Source: an uncultured Alphaproteobacteria bacterium
GTDB lineage: Bacteria; Pseudomonadota; Alphaproteobacteria; MPNO01; UBA2964
DNA length: 64,000 bases
Assembly: GCA_951812775.1 (NCBI GenBank)
Contig: OX638326.1
Location: 2,863,391 to 2,927,390, forward strand
Direction: 5' to 3'
A program made the position numbers and the translations under genes. Below the pieces are notes generated by a model. That model was given only the letters and a program-made list of their open reading frames with translations. It ran no database searches and was not told where the DNA came from. Shown here piece after piece: positions 29,827 to 38,345 of this stretch (positions are counted from its first letter, which is position 1; the number at the start of each line of letters is the position of its first letter).

Positions 29827-30273
29827 TCATGCTGGCCAGGTAACGATACGATTCTCGGGGTCATTACCCCGCAATTCAGGAACTACCCTGCCGCGCACAG
29901 AGATTCCCGCTTCGTGGACAGTCTCGGGAGTCCCCGATACCAGCGGGTGCCACCATGCAAGATCTTTTCCTTCTGCAATCAGGCGGTAGGCGCAGCTCGA
30001 CGGCATCCAGGTTAAATCGTCAATATTCTCCGGTTTAAGAACAACACAATCCGGAACTTCTTTTTGGCGGTTCGGGTAGTTGGAACACCTACAGGTTCCC
30101 GAATCCAACAACTTGCAGGCAATATCTGTGAAAGCAATCTCGCCGGTATCGATGTCTTCCAGTTTTAAGAGACAGCAACGGGCGCAGCCATCGCACAGCG
30201 ATTCCCATTCATTCTGACTCATCTCCGAAAGAGTTTTTTGTTTCCAGAACGGCTTAGGACGCTCATTTTCCAT
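29827..30273 (-). CDS. YcgN/UPF0260 cysteine-cluster protein
   Basis: The 148-residue cytosolic protein matches UPF0260: [34 protein letters not shown], then a second CxC cluster ([13 protein letters not shown]), then [19 protein letters not shown]. Its clustered cysteines suggest metal or zinc binding, but the function is not known. It lies 6 nt behind the SCO1 gene, which points to co-transcription. Confidence 0.85.
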   Translation of the reverse strand: MENERPKPFWKQKTLSEMSQNEWESLCDGCARCCLLKLEDIDTGEIAFTDIACKLLDSGTCRCSNYPNRQKEVPDCVVLKPENIDDLTWMPSSCAYRLIAEGKDLAWWHPLVSGTPETVHEAGISVRGRVVPELRGNDPENRIVTWPA

Positions 30274-30279
30274 CGAGAA

Positions 30280-30894
30280 TCAGATCTCCTTAGCGATCAC
30301 TTTGGCCATCGCATCCGCATTCGTCTGGTGCGAGAAATGTGTAACGTACTTCCCCTTTTGATCCATAAAAAACACGATGGAGGAGTGATCCATCAGATAA
30401 TCATCGGCGTCTGGTTTGGATTTATCCTGCAATGCTTTCGCGTAGTAAATCCGGTATTTTTTGGCTGCATCTTTGATCAATTTTTCGTCACCCGTGAGAC
30501 CGATCATGCCAGGATAGAAATTCTGCACGTACTCTTTCAGGTGGGCCGGGGTATCTCGTTTCGGGTCGACGGTGATAAAAATCGGTTGCACCGCTTTAGC
30601 ACGGTCACCCAGAGTCTGCAGGGCCGTGCTCATGATCTGCAATGCCGTAGGACAGACATCCGGGCAACAGCTGTAGCCAAAATAAATCAGCATAAATTTG
30701 CCGCGAAATTCGGCGCTTTTGCGGGATTTTCCGTTATGGTCGATCAGTTCAAAGGGACCACCGATCTTGGCGATGCCACTCGAGCCGACACGTCTGCCGT
30801 CTGGGGAAAACAACCCGAATTGCCAAGCGATTAAAACAGCGGCCAATATCGCAATCGCGGCCAGCGATGCCGTTCGAAAAGCGGTTAAGTTCAT
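30280..30894 (-). CDS. SCO1/SenC copper chaperone for cytochrome oxidase
   Basis: This 204-residue thioredoxin-fold protein delivers copper to the Cu-A centre of cytochrome c oxidase. One N-terminal membrane anchor (LAAIAILAAVLIAWQFGLF) is followed by a periplasmic domain. The copper ligands are Cys77 and Cys81 (CPDVC) and His170 (YLMDHSSIVF). The structural motif FITVDPKRDTPAHLKEYV is characteristic. No cytochrome oxidase genes are near. The upstream 146 bp diverge toward the ankyrin gene. Confidence 0.94.
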   Translation of the reverse strand: MNLTAFRTASLAAIAILAAVLIAWQFGLFSPDGRRVGSSGIAKIGGPFELIDHNGKSRKSAEFRGKFMLIYFGYSCCPDVCPTALQIMSTALQTLGDRAKAVQPIFITVDPKRDTPAHLKEYVQNFYPGMIGLTGDEKLIKDAAKKYRIYYAKALQDKSKPDADDYLMDHSSIVFFMDQKGKYVTHFSHQTNADAMAKVIAKEI

Positions 30895-31007
30895 GAGCTT
30901 TTCTCTTCAAATAGAATGTTTTGATGATATAGCGGCTGTGAGGTCAATTCGCCAGTAAACTAACGGTCAATTGTTGCATGCTGGGATTGTAGCCTGATTT
31001 AGAGTAA

Positions 31008-31031
31008 CTTAACGATCATCTTAACTATCAT
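31008..31031. repeat. tandem 12-bp repeat upstream of the ankyrin gene
   Basis: CTTAACGATCAT is followed directly by CTTAACTATCAT, so one base differs between two copies of a 12-bp unit. It ends 9 bp before the ankyrin start codon, in the leader. It reads as TTAA-N8-TTAA, one base off CtrA spacing. It may be an operator or a translational control site. Confidence 0.4.
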
Positions 31032-31040
31032 ATTGCCGCC

Positions 31041-31604
31041 ATGAAATTCGCCCCAATCATATTATTGTTACATCTTATCTTTGCGGTCATGCCAGGATCT
31101 GCCCTTGCAGAGATTCAACTTTTTGGCGACAACCCTGTTTTTGCTGCAATCAAGGCAAATGATTTGGAAAATGTCAAAATTGCGATCAAACGTGGGGAAA
31201 GGCCAGAAATTGAGGATTTTGATGGCCGGACGCCGATCATTTATGCTGGCATTTTTGGCAACCCAGATATTATTGATTACCTCGCTGAAATTCGGGTGTC
31301 TCTGGATCACAAAGATAAGCTCGGAAATACTGCGCTTTATTATGCTGCAGATCGTGGGCATATCGACGCCGTCGAAACGCTGATAGAGCGGCGTGTTGAT
31401 ATCAATATTGAGAATCGTCGTGGAATCACGCCGCTTATGATTGCTGCCGGCCAGGGCAGGAACGAAATCATTCGAATTCTTCTACAGAACAAAGCCGATG
31501 CAACCCGGCGCGATTACACCGGACGGACGGCCCTGATGTGGGCGGAATGGAACCGCAAGCCACAGACAGTAAAAATTCTTCGCGCCGCAGGCGTTCGAGA
31601 ATAG
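31041..31604 (+). CDS. exported ankyrin-repeat protein
   Basis: The 187-residue protein has a signal peptide (APIILLLHLIFAVMPGSALA) and four or more ankyrin repeats. The clearest units are GRTPIIYAGIFGNPDIIDYLAE, GNTALYYAADRGHIDAVETLIE, GITPLMIAAGQGRNEIIRILLQ and GRTALMWAEWNRKPQTVKIL. Ankyrin solenoids bind proteins. A periplasmic location is inferred from the signal sequence. The next gene, a broken CobD-like one, begins 16 nt later. Confidence 0.85.
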   Translation: MKFAPIILLLHLIFAVMPGSALAEIQLFGDNPVFAAIKANDLENVKIAIKRGERPEIEDFDGRTPIIYAGIFGNPDIIDYLAEIRVSLDHKDKLGNTALYYAADRGHIDAVETLIERRVDINIENRRGITPLMIAAGQGRNEIIRILLQNKADATRRDYTGRTALMWAEWNRKPQTVKILRAAGVRE

Positions 31605-31620
31605 GAAAGTAGTACCGCGT

Positions 31621-32477
31621 ATGGACTCTCCAATCCCGTTTATCGTTTTGCTGGCGGTTGTCCTCATTGATGCCGTATCCGGGTATCTACCGGAATTTCG
31701 CTTCGTCTTTGCTCTGCCGCTTAAATTGATCAGGGGCATTACGAGTTGGTTCGACGACCGTTTAAATCGTGAAAACCGGGGAAGAAACACCCGTCGTTTT
31801 CGTGGGGCATTTGTGCTTCTGGTTATCGCTTTGCCCGTGTGGGGCGGCGCCGTGGTGCTTACAATGAGAGAGCTTCAGATATCTCTAGTAATTTAGTACG
31901 CTCTGATACGACCAATCTGGATAGTCATGGAATTGCGCACGCCGCAATCGGCGGCAGCGCAGCGCGCCTAACTGAAGGGCTCTTCGGGGTATTATTTTGG
32001 TACCTCTTGTTGGGACTGTCGGCCGTCATTCTTTATCGTGTGGTTGGGGCCATTGCTGATGTCATCGGGCGCAATTCATCGCAACACCTTGATTTTGGTT
32101 TCGTCGCCCGCCGTCTTGACGACATATTGTGTTTGCCCGCCGCTCTAATAGCTGGCCCGGTATATAGCGTTGCGGCGATATTTGTGCCGCACGCCAACCC
32201 ATTCAAAGCTTTTGCAGGGTGGATACGGGATCTTGGAGCACGGGCCATCCATGGAGGTTTCCGCGGTGAAGGGGCAATAGCCGGTGCCTTTGGAATCGCT
32301 CTGGGCGGTCCCCAGGAATTTGGCGAGGAAACAGTCTCGCGCAGTTGGATTGGCGATGGCAGGGCCCGCGTCTTGCGGGCTGACGCACATCGGACCTCAT
32401 GGTTGTTGGGCCTCTCTGTGCTTCTGATGATGACCATGATTGCAGCCGTTATCATGTATCTAAAGCATGCTGCTTAA
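31621..32477 (+). pseudogene. CobD/CbiB-like membrane protein, frameshifted with apparent internal deletion
   Basis: Two frames overlap here. The first (31621-31896) encodes LLAVVLIDAVSGYLPEF and RFRGAFVLLVIALPVWGGAVVL; the second (ending at 32477) encodes VRSDTTNLDSHGIAHAAIG, an FWYLLLGLSAVILYRV membrane helix and LDFGFVARRLDDIL. These are the two halves of a CobD/CbiB adenosylcobinamide-phosphate synthase family protein. The family normally has about 30 further residues between the halves, so a deletion as well as a frameshift is likely. Even the second half is degenerate: the family EN.(T)DG motif is replaced by ARLTEG. No other cobalamin genes are near. Confidence 0.65.
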
Positions 32478-32497
32478 TCGGCTGTCTTTCTGTTGAT

Positions 32498-32965
32498 ATG
32501 TCAAAAAAGCAGCTTCTCATTGTTGCCCACGCGCCCTCAGAAAACACCCAGTCATTACTGGAATCAGTGATCGCCGGTGCGCGATCAACTGGTCAGAATA
32601 ATATTGATGTTGTTGCCAAGGGACCCTTTGAGACGACAGCAGAGGATGTCCTCGATGCTCAGGCAATCATCCTCGGAACTACGGAAAACCTTGGCTATAT
32701 GAGCGGTGCGCTAAAGGATTTCTTTGACCGAATCTACGACCCCTGTTTGGAAGAAAAACAGGGACTTCCCTACTGCCTCTATATCAGGGCTGGACAGGAT
32801 GGAACGGGAACACGCCGCGGCGTCGAAACAATCACGACTGGTTTACGCTGGCGGGCAATTCAGTACCCCCTAATCTGTAAAGGGTCTTGGCAGCCTGAAT
32901 TCACCGGGCAATGTGAAGAGATGGCGGCGGCGATGGCGGCGGGTCTCGATCTCGGCGTGTTCTGA
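32498..32965 (+). CDS. NADPH-dependent FMN reductase/flavodoxin-fold protein
   Basis: The 155-residue protein has a flavodoxin fold with the FMN phosphate loop (LIVAHAPSENTQSLLES) and the loop DAQAIILGTTENLGYMSGALKDFFDRI. A larger frame extends back to 32399 over the CobD-like end; I start at the ATG at 32498. It probably reduces a quinone or acts as an FMN-dependent electron carrier. Substrate and partner are not deducible. It converges on the ABC-2 permease with a 7-nt gap. Confidence 0.8.
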   Translation: MSKKQLLIVAHAPSENTQSLLESVIAGARSTGQNNIDVVAKGPFETTAEDVLDAQAIILGTTENLGYMSGALKDFFDRIYDPCLEEKQGLPYCLYIRAGQDGTGTRRGVETITTGLRWRAIQYPLICKGSWQPEFTGQCEEMAAAMAAGLDLGVF

Positions 32966-32972
32966 GACCGGT

Positions 32973-33806
32973 TTACTCGCCCATTTGCAGCAACATACCT
33001 TTGATGCGGGCAAGCCTGAACACATACAGAAAAATCGCAAACCCGGCTGTCAGAAAAAGGACATTCAACATGACCGCATTTATGAAGAGGTCCATCCGAA
33101 AAATGCCCTCGATTAATACCGCCCGCATGCCCTCAAAGACATGTGCTGACGGTAGCGCCCAGGCGACGGGTTGTAGCCAGTCGGGTAAAATGGCGATCGG
33201 ATAATAAATGCCGCTAATTGGCGCGACGAGAAAAATACCGACCCAGGCGAGGCTCTCTGCGCCCATGCCGAAACGGAGCACCAGCGCTGACACAGCAAGC
33301 CCAACCGCGCCCCCGAAGACCATCAGATTCATAAAGAAAGCGACCAGTGGCAGGCCCATTTCAAATATTGAATAGTTGTAAAGCGGGATAGCCAACACCG
33401 CCGCCGGGATAACGCCAATGATGGTTCTGACCAGGCTTATAAACAGCAAAGACAACGCCCATTCATAAGGGCGCAACGGGCTCGCGAAGAGCTGGGCGAG
33501 ATTGCGCGACCACATTTCTTCGAGGAAGGACACTGCGACGCCAATGTTACTGCGAAACATCACATCCCAGAGCAGAACAGCGGCAATCAGCATGCCAGCG
33601 GCTTTGATGACCGGCGATTCCGAAGTCAAAAGAAACTGGGTCATAAAACCCCAGAGAATCATCTGCATAAGGGGCCAGTACGCCAACTCAACAACCCGGG
33701 TCCACGAGCTTCTGAGGAGATACAGATATCGAAGACCCATGGCCCCAATCCGGCGCAGTGCGAATGGTTGATCGATATGTTGCGGAACTTGCTGGAATTC
33801 ATTCAT
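32973..33806 (-). CDS. ABC-2 type transporter permease
   Basis: The 277-residue integral membrane protein has six hydrophobic segments and the ABC-2 fold: a cytoplasmic N-terminus, VVELAYWPLMQMILWGFM, MFRSNIGVAVSFLEEMWSRNL and the late segment LPDWLQPVAWALPSAHVFEGM. It overlaps the ATPase gene by 4 bp (ATGA), so the two form one transporter. Substrates of this family are lipids, polysaccharides or drugs. The nearby polysaccharide locus is across an IS element, so a link is only possible. Confidence 0.9.
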   Translation of the reverse strand: MNEFQQVPQHIDQPFALRRIGAMGLRYLYLLRSSWTRVVELAYWPLMQMILWGFMTQFLLTSESPVIKAAGMLIAAVLLWDVMFRSNIGVAVSFLEEMWSRNLAQLFASPLRPYEWALSLLFISLVRTIIGVIPAAVLAIPLYNYSIFEMGLPLVAFFMNLMVFGGAVGLAVSALVLRFGMGAESLAWVGIFLVAPISGIYYPIAILPDWLQPVAWALPSAHVFEGMRAVLIEGIFRMDLFINAVMLNVLFLTAGFAIFLYVFRLARIKGMLLQMGE

Positions 33807-34564
33807 TGCGCCGCGCTCCGATCAATCTCGTCATCATCCCGTCGCGCGATATCGAGAAAAACCTGTTCGAGTGTCTTTCGTCCATATTTCTTGACGAGGC
33901 CTGCAGGGGGCCCGCGGTCGACGACCTGACCCTGTTTCATCATCAACACATCTGAACAAAGCCTGTCCACTTCATGCATATTATGCGAGGCCAGCAAAAT
34001 AGTGGCGCCCGTCTCTCGGGCATATTCCTCAAGGTAAGATCTGATCCAGTCTCCGGTATCGGGATCGAGCGACGCGGTCGGTTCGTCCAGTAAGAGAAGG
34101 GAAGGAGCGTTAATAAGCGCTTTAGCCAGGGCGACGCGTGTTCGCTGTCCAGAGGATAATTGCCCGGTCGGACGATCAATGAACTCTTCCAGTGCAAGTG
34201 CGGTTGACAATTCTTCGATTCGGTCGCGGGGATGCCGCAAGCCATAGAGCCCGGCAAACACTCTGAGGTTTTCCCGGACGGTCAACCGTTTCGGCAAATC
34301 AACGTAAGGCGAACCAAAATTCATCCGACCAAGGACACGATGGCGGGACCTGACCATATCTTCCCCAAGCACTTCGATTTTGCCGCTAGTCGGTTTAAGA
34401 AGACCGAGCAGCATTGCAATGGTCGTGGTTTTCCCGGCGCCATTGCCACCCAGCAGGGCAGTGATGGTGCCTGCCGTGACTTCTATCGAGATAGCATTGA
34501 CGGCTGTTACATCGTCAAATGTCTTGGTCAGGCTTTCAGTGCGGATGGCGAAAGTACTCATCAT
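33803..34564 (-). CDS. ABC transporter ATP-binding protein
   Basis: This 253-residue ATPase is the partner of the ABC-2 permease. Walker A is GGNGAGKTTT, the signature is LSSGQRTRVALAKAL and Walker B is LLLLDEPTASLDPDTG, with an H-loop in LLASHNMHEV. The subfamily is that of heterologous export ATPases (CcmA/NodI-like). It diverges from regB across 132 bp. Confidence 0.93.
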   Translation of the reverse strand: MMSTFAIRTESLTKTFDDVTAVNAISIEVTAGTITALLGGNGAGKTTTIAMLLGLLKPTSGKIEVLGEDMVRSRHRVLGRMNFGSPYVDLPKRLTVRENLRVFAGLYGLRHPRDRIEELSTALALEEFIDRPTGQLSSGQRTRVALAKALINAPSLLLLDEPTASLDPDTGDWIRSYLEEYARETGATILLASHNMHEVDRLCSDVLMMKQGQVVDRGPPAGLVKKYGRKTLEQVFLDIARRDDDEIDRSAAQ

Positions 34565-34696
34565 GCTTCTATATCATGCATGTGCCCGGCGGGCGCTATT
34601 CCTGCTGTAAAATATTCCTCTTTGATCTCTATCCGATGATTTTTAGGGTAAAACGGTTTAATTGTTTGGATCTGAATTCAAGAGAGGACCCCATAG

Positions 34697-35992
34697 ATGG
34701 CATCGGTGCCGGTGATCAGTGAAAGCAGCAGGGTTCAGCTTCGGACACTTGTCCTTATACGCTGGGTGGCCATCGCCGGGCAGGTTGCCGCTCTGCTGGT
34801 TGTTCATTACGGCTTGGGGTTCGGCCTGCCGATTGTGCCGACTATGGCGGCTGTCATTGCTTCTGCCATCGTTAACCTGGCTGCGCAGTTCGGCGGCGGT
34901 TCCGGTCGGATTTCGGAAACATGTGCGGCGGGCTATCTGGCTTTTGACATCGCGCAGCTCGCGGTCCTCCTCTTCTTGACTGGCGGACTTGGCAATCCAT
35001 TTGCCTTTTTACTTTTGGCGCCCGTGGCGATTTCTGCGACAGTGTTGACCCTCAGAAGCACAATTATTCTGAGCGCCCTTGCCCTTGTCGCTATTACGGT
35101 TCTGTCCGTCAGGCACATGCCACTTCCGTGGCGCGGAACGCCGCCGGAATTACCGACCCTCTATTTGCTTGGTGTCTGGACGGCGCTGGCCATCGGCATA
35201 TTGTTTTTTGCCGCCTATACCTGGCGCGTTGCCCAGGCGGCGCGTGAATTATCAGATGGTCTGTTTGCGACACAACAGGCGCTTGCTCGAGAACAGCGTC
35301 TTTCGGCGATGGGAACGATTGCCGCTGCTGCCGCGCACGAATTGGGCAGCCCTTTGGGCACTATCGCTGTCGTCAGTCGGGAATTATCGCACGATCTGGA
35401 TCCGGATAGTCCGATCGCGGAAGATGTTGCCCTTTTAAGTGCTGAGACTAACCGCTGCCGCGATATTCTGGCAGAACTCGCTCATAATCCGGAAGAGGAT
35501 GACGCCCCTTTTTCAGCCGTACCGGTGAGCGCGGTCGTTGAAAATGCTGTTAGCCGACATCAACTTGAAACTCTTTCTGTGGTATTTAAGACGACCCCCC
35601 TGCCGGAAAATGATATCTCTGAAGAGCCCCGAATTCGTTCGGCACCCGAAATTATCCACGGTGTTGGTACTCTCGCACAAAACGCTATCCAATTTGCAAA
35701 GTCAGAGGTCGTGATATCAACGGCATGGTCTGCCGATCAGGTATCCGTCACAATTATGGATGACGGACCTGGTTTTCCGCCTTTTGTGTTGGACCGAATT
35801 GGAGAGCCCTATATATCTCTTCGAATGACGCAGGAAGATCACATGGGTCTTGGCATATTTATCGCTCAAACCCTATTGGCCCGAACCGGTGCGCAGCTTT
35901 CGTTCGGGAACAGACAGGAAGGTGGTGCAGTGGTTGAAATTCGCTGGCCCCGGTCGGTCATCGAAGGCGTCGATAGTGATATGGTTGAATAA
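34697..35992 (+). CDS. regB: RegB/PrrB/ActS-type redox-sensing histidine kinase
   Basis: This 431-residue kinase has six N-terminal membrane segments. The heptapeptide GGLGNPF at 96-102 is the quinone-sensing motif of RegB. The H-box is AAAAHELGSPLGT with His214. The redox-box cysteine is Cys254 (SAETNRCRDILAEL), which in Rhodobacter RegB forms disulfides. The ATPase domain has the N-box LAQNAIQF, G-box DDGPGFPP and GLGIFIAQTLL. Its stop and the regA start share a base (TAATG), so the two are translationally coupled. It signals loss of respiration to genes of energy metabolism. Confidence 0.93.
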   Translation: MASVPVISESSRVQLRTLVLIRWVAIAGQVAALLVVHYGLGFGLPIVPTMAAVIASAIVNLAAQFGGGSGRISETCAAGYLAFDIAQLAVLLFLTGGLGNPFAFLLLAPVAISATVLTLRSTIILSALALVAITVLSVRHMPLPWRGTPPELPTLYLLGVWTALAIGILFFAAYTWRVAQAARELSDGLFATQQALAREQRLSAMGTIAAAAAHELGSPLGTIAVVSRELSHDLDPDSPIAEDVALLSAETNRCRDILAELAHNPEEDDAPFSAVPVSAVVENAVSRHQLETLSVVFKTTPLPENDISEEPRIRSAPEIIHGVGTLAQNAIQFAKSEVVISTAWSADQVSVTIMDDGPGFPPFVLDRIGEPYISLRMTQEDHMGLGIFIAQTLLARTGAQLSFGNRQEGGAVVEIRWPRSVIEGVDSDMVE

Positions 35993-36573
35993 TGAGCAAT
36001 TTGGAAAACAGTCCCGATCCGGACGCCGCCAACAAAAAGTTATTAATCGTTGATGATGACCGACCCTTTCGCGAGCGGTTGGCGAAAGCGATGGAACGGC
36101 GCGGGTTTCTGGTTACGGCTGTGGAGAGTGTCGCTGAGGGAATGGCAGTGGCCAAACTGGAAGCGCCAGATTATGCGGTGCTCGACTTGCGGTTGGAAGA
36201 TGGCAGTGGCCTCGATATCGTGCCGATTATCCGCGAAGCCGTTCCAGAGTCCCGGATCGTCATCCTGACCGGCTATGGCAATATTGCGACGGCGGTGGCC
36301 GCCGTTAAAGCCGGGGCCGTGGACTATCTGGCAAAACCGGCCGATGCGGACCAGGTCGCCGCCGCCCTTCTCGCACAAGGGAGCGATTTGCCACCACCAC
36401 CTGAGAACCCCATGTCTGCTGATCGAGTGCGCTGGGAACATATTCAACGGGTCTATGAACAGTGTGACCGGAATGTTTCCGAAACAGCCCGGCGACTAAA
36501 AATGCACCGTCGGACCTTGCAGCGCATCCTGGCAAAGAGGGCGCCGCGCGAAACCAACGACCTAACTCCATAG
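35992..36573 (+). CDS. regA: RegA/PrrA/ActR-type response regulator
   Basis: The 193-residue regulator has a receiver domain (LLIVDDDRPF, phosphoacceptor Asp65 in AVLDLRLEDGSG, Lys in DYLAKPAD) and a short Pro-rich linker, then a Fis-type helix-turn-helix (NVSETARRLKMHRRTLQRILAKR). This HTH is almost invariant among RegA proteins. It accepts phosphate from RegB and binds redox-controlled promoters. It starts inside the regB stop codon. Confidence 0.95.
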   Translation: MSNLENSPDPDAANKKLLIVDDDRPFRERLAKAMERRGFLVTAVESVAEGMAVAKLEAPDYAVLDLRLEDGSGLDIVPIIREAVPESRIVILTGYGNIATAVAAVKAGAVDYLAKPADADQVAAALLAQGSDLPPPPENPMSADRVRWEHIQRVYEQCDRNVSETARRLKMHRRTLQRILAKRAPRETNDLTP

Positions 36574-36587
36574 ACGGCCCTTAGTGA

Positions 36588-37502
36588 ATGACAGATCCTG
36601 GACAACAAGCGGGGAATGCCGGAGGTCCTGTTCCGACATCATGGCAGTTTGGACCTGAAGAGTATTTGGTTTCCGTGCGGAACGCCGAAGCCGTCCTGGC
36701 ACATCTTCCTCTTTTTCTGGGTGGTTGGCCGATGCGAGGCTTGGGCGCCGCCCCCGAACAGCCGCACGACATTGACATCGTTGAAAATAAAGATGGCTCC
36801 CTTGTCATTCGGTTAACAGGTCCCGGTGGCAATGACATGGAATTTGAGGACGCGCTAAACGCCGCAAACGGTTTCGCAGGCTCTCTGATCGGCGCCTATA
36901 TCGCCCGCCAGCCGGATACCATTTGCCTGCACGCCTCGACGGCCCTTGTTGGCGATGGACTTGTTGTTCTGATTGGTGATTCATTTTCCGGAAAAAGCAC
37001 AACCTCCCTGCAACTGGCCTCAGCCGGATACCGGTTTTTTGGAGATGATCGCATTGCCATTCGCTGGGATGATGACTCTCAGCCCATTGGGCAATGTCTT
37101 GGCTTGATGCCAAAAATGAGGTTGCCGCTGCCGCCTGATTGTGGTGCCGGATTTGAAGAATACATCGAAGCATTTTCGGAGTTGCAGGATGACGAGGCGG
37201 CCTATTTGCGGCTTGGAGACCGGGAGGCTGCCGGATTCGGTGAAGAAGCGCCGATCAAGGCTCTGATCGCTTTGGATCGACGGGATACTGGGGATTCAAT
37301 TTTTGAAGAAGCGCAGAGACCGCATCTCGTAAAATCACTTCTAGCGCAGGTTTATGCCCCTCATTTGGACATTTCAAACCTCATACATTCCATGAACCGG
37401 TTGGCGTCCCTTGTCCCTTGTTTTACCTTGCAGTATTCCAACAGTCGTGAAGCAGCGAAAATGATTGCAGAGCGGTTCCGTGGATTAGGTTCAGAGGCAT
37501 AA
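36588..37502 (+). CDS. HPr kinase/phosphorylase-like P-loop protein
   Basis: The 304-residue protein has a P-loop GDSFSGKSTTS at 130-140, followed by LASAGYRFFGDDRIAIRW, the pattern of HprK-like proteins that lack the full HPr kinase architecture. It has no PEP:sugar phosphotransferase gene near it. Proteins of this group occur in exopolysaccharide and ribosomal-peptide loci, where their target is unknown. It starts 14 nt after regA and ends 16 bp before the IS element, so a regA read-through unit is plausible. Confidence 0.75.
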   Translation: MTDPGQQAGNAGGPVPTSWQFGPEEYLVSVRNAEAVLAHLPLFLGGWPMRGLGAAPEQPHDIDIVENKDGSLVIRLTGPGGNDMEFEDALNAANGFAGSLIGAYIARQPDTICLHASTALVGDGLVVLIGDSFSGKSTTSLQLASAGYRFFGDDRIAIRWDDDSQPIGQCLGLMPKMRLPLPPDCGAGFEEYIEAFSELQDDEAAYLRLGDREAAGFGEEAPIKALIALDRRDTGDSIFEEAQRPHLVKSLLAQVYAPHLDISNLIHSMNRLASLVPCFTLQYSNSREAAKMIAERFRGLGSEA

Positions 37503-37518
37503 AATGGCTAAAGAAAAA

Positions 37519-37543
37519 GCAATGAACGGTAAATGGCTTGACA
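37519..37543 (+). repeat. left terminal inverted repeat of the IS
   Basis: This 25-bp sequence is the exact reverse complement of 39270-39294. It starts 16 bp after the stop codon of the HprK-like gene. Confidence 0.85.
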
Positions 37544-37602
37544 CTCCGCTTGGCCTTCCCTAGCATCTCCCTCCACGGCATTACAGTGAGAGGAACAAGA
37601 AA

Positions 37603-37935
37603 ATGCGACAAGCTTGGGTTGCTTTAGCGCAGGCGATAATTGTTCTGACGGTTGCGACAGGTTGTGCAACCAAAACCTTCCCGGATTTACACAATATCGA
37701 TGTAACCGAGCTAAACGCACTGCAATGTAAAGATATTGAGCAGGAGTTCATTTTACTAAACCGGCATGAGGATGCTGTTAATGAAGAAGCCGTCTCTGGA
37801 CAAGTAAAACAAATTCTTTGGGGTGGTATTTGGTCGGTGATAGCGGATGAGAAGTTGGAACACATCTCCAGGAAAAAAATCCGGGATAGAGAGCGGCTTC
37901 TTTATGGGGCCAAATTAAAGAAAAAATGTCAATGA
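37603..37935 (+). CDS. small lipoprotein carried inside the IS
   Basis: The 110-residue protein has a lipoprotein signal (AQAIIVLTVATGC, cysteine at 21) and a charged mature part. A good GAGGAA ribosome binding site precedes the ATG. Between the two IS repeats, it is cargo rather than part of the transposition machinery. It overlaps the end of the convergent minus-strand cargo gene by 7 bp. The mature helical region (LQCKDIEQEF, KKIRDRERLLYGAKLKKKC) resembles small outer-membrane lipoproteins of unknown role. Confidence 0.7.
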   Translation: MRQAWVALAQAIIVLTVATGCATKTFPDLHNIDVTELNALQCKDIEQEFILLNRHEDAVNEEAVSGQVKQILWGGIWSVIADEKLEHISRKKIRDRERLLYGAKLKKKCQ

Positions 37936-38333
37936 AGGAACGGACCAAAAGCAAATTTATAGCCATGTTCACATGCGTAACGAAGCCGGTTCGGTTTGTC
38001 TGGTAAGAACAAAATTCTCAAATGCCGTCGCTGCAAGGTAGCAGCAGAGGTCATCATACGCAATGGAGATGCTTCAACGCCATCTGTCCCGCTTGCAGCC
38101 TCCAGTTCGGAGGTGAGAAAGCCAGACGGATGTACCGTGAGCTTCTTGAACACTTCGCCAGAAAGGAAGTTCAGGATGTGCTCCGAAGAAGTTTCCCCGA
38201 AGGCCGGAAGCGTGGAATAACTATCCGCCATAACTTCAATAAACTTCGCGAGCCTTTCTGGGATTTCATTATCGAATCTGACCATTAGTCCAGAGTTTGG
38301 AATTGCAGGCTGAGTTTCTTTCAAGACCGTCAT
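37929..38333 (-). CDS. hypothetical protein downstream of the transposase (IS cargo)
   Basis: The 134-residue frame starts 12 nt after the transposase stop with a good AAGGGGA ribosome binding site at 5 nt spacing, as expected for a real, co-transcribed gene. It resembles no family I know. Two other frames on the opposite strand cover the same bases (37996-38220 and 38022-38288), and I judge these as shadows because they lack ribosome binding sites. The C-terminal part (about 95-134) is less convincing than the first half, so a frameshift in the C-terminal part is possible. Confidence 0.5.
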   Translation of the reverse strand: MTVLKETQPAIPNSGLMVRFDNEIPERLAKFIEVMADSYSTLPAFGETSSEHILNFLSGEVFKKLTVHPSGFLTSELEAASGTDGVEASPLRMMTSAATLQRRHLRILFLPDKPNRLRYACEHGYKFAFGPFLH

Positions 38334-38345
38334 GTAATCCCCTTT

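Noticed and set aside
30238..30834. Plus-strand frame opposite the SCO1 gene
   Set aside because: It overlaps two well supported minus-strand genes and has no homology I recognise.
33502..33955. Plus-strand frames opposite the ABC transporter
   Set aside because: They are shadows of the minus-strand permease and ATPase genes with clear motifs.
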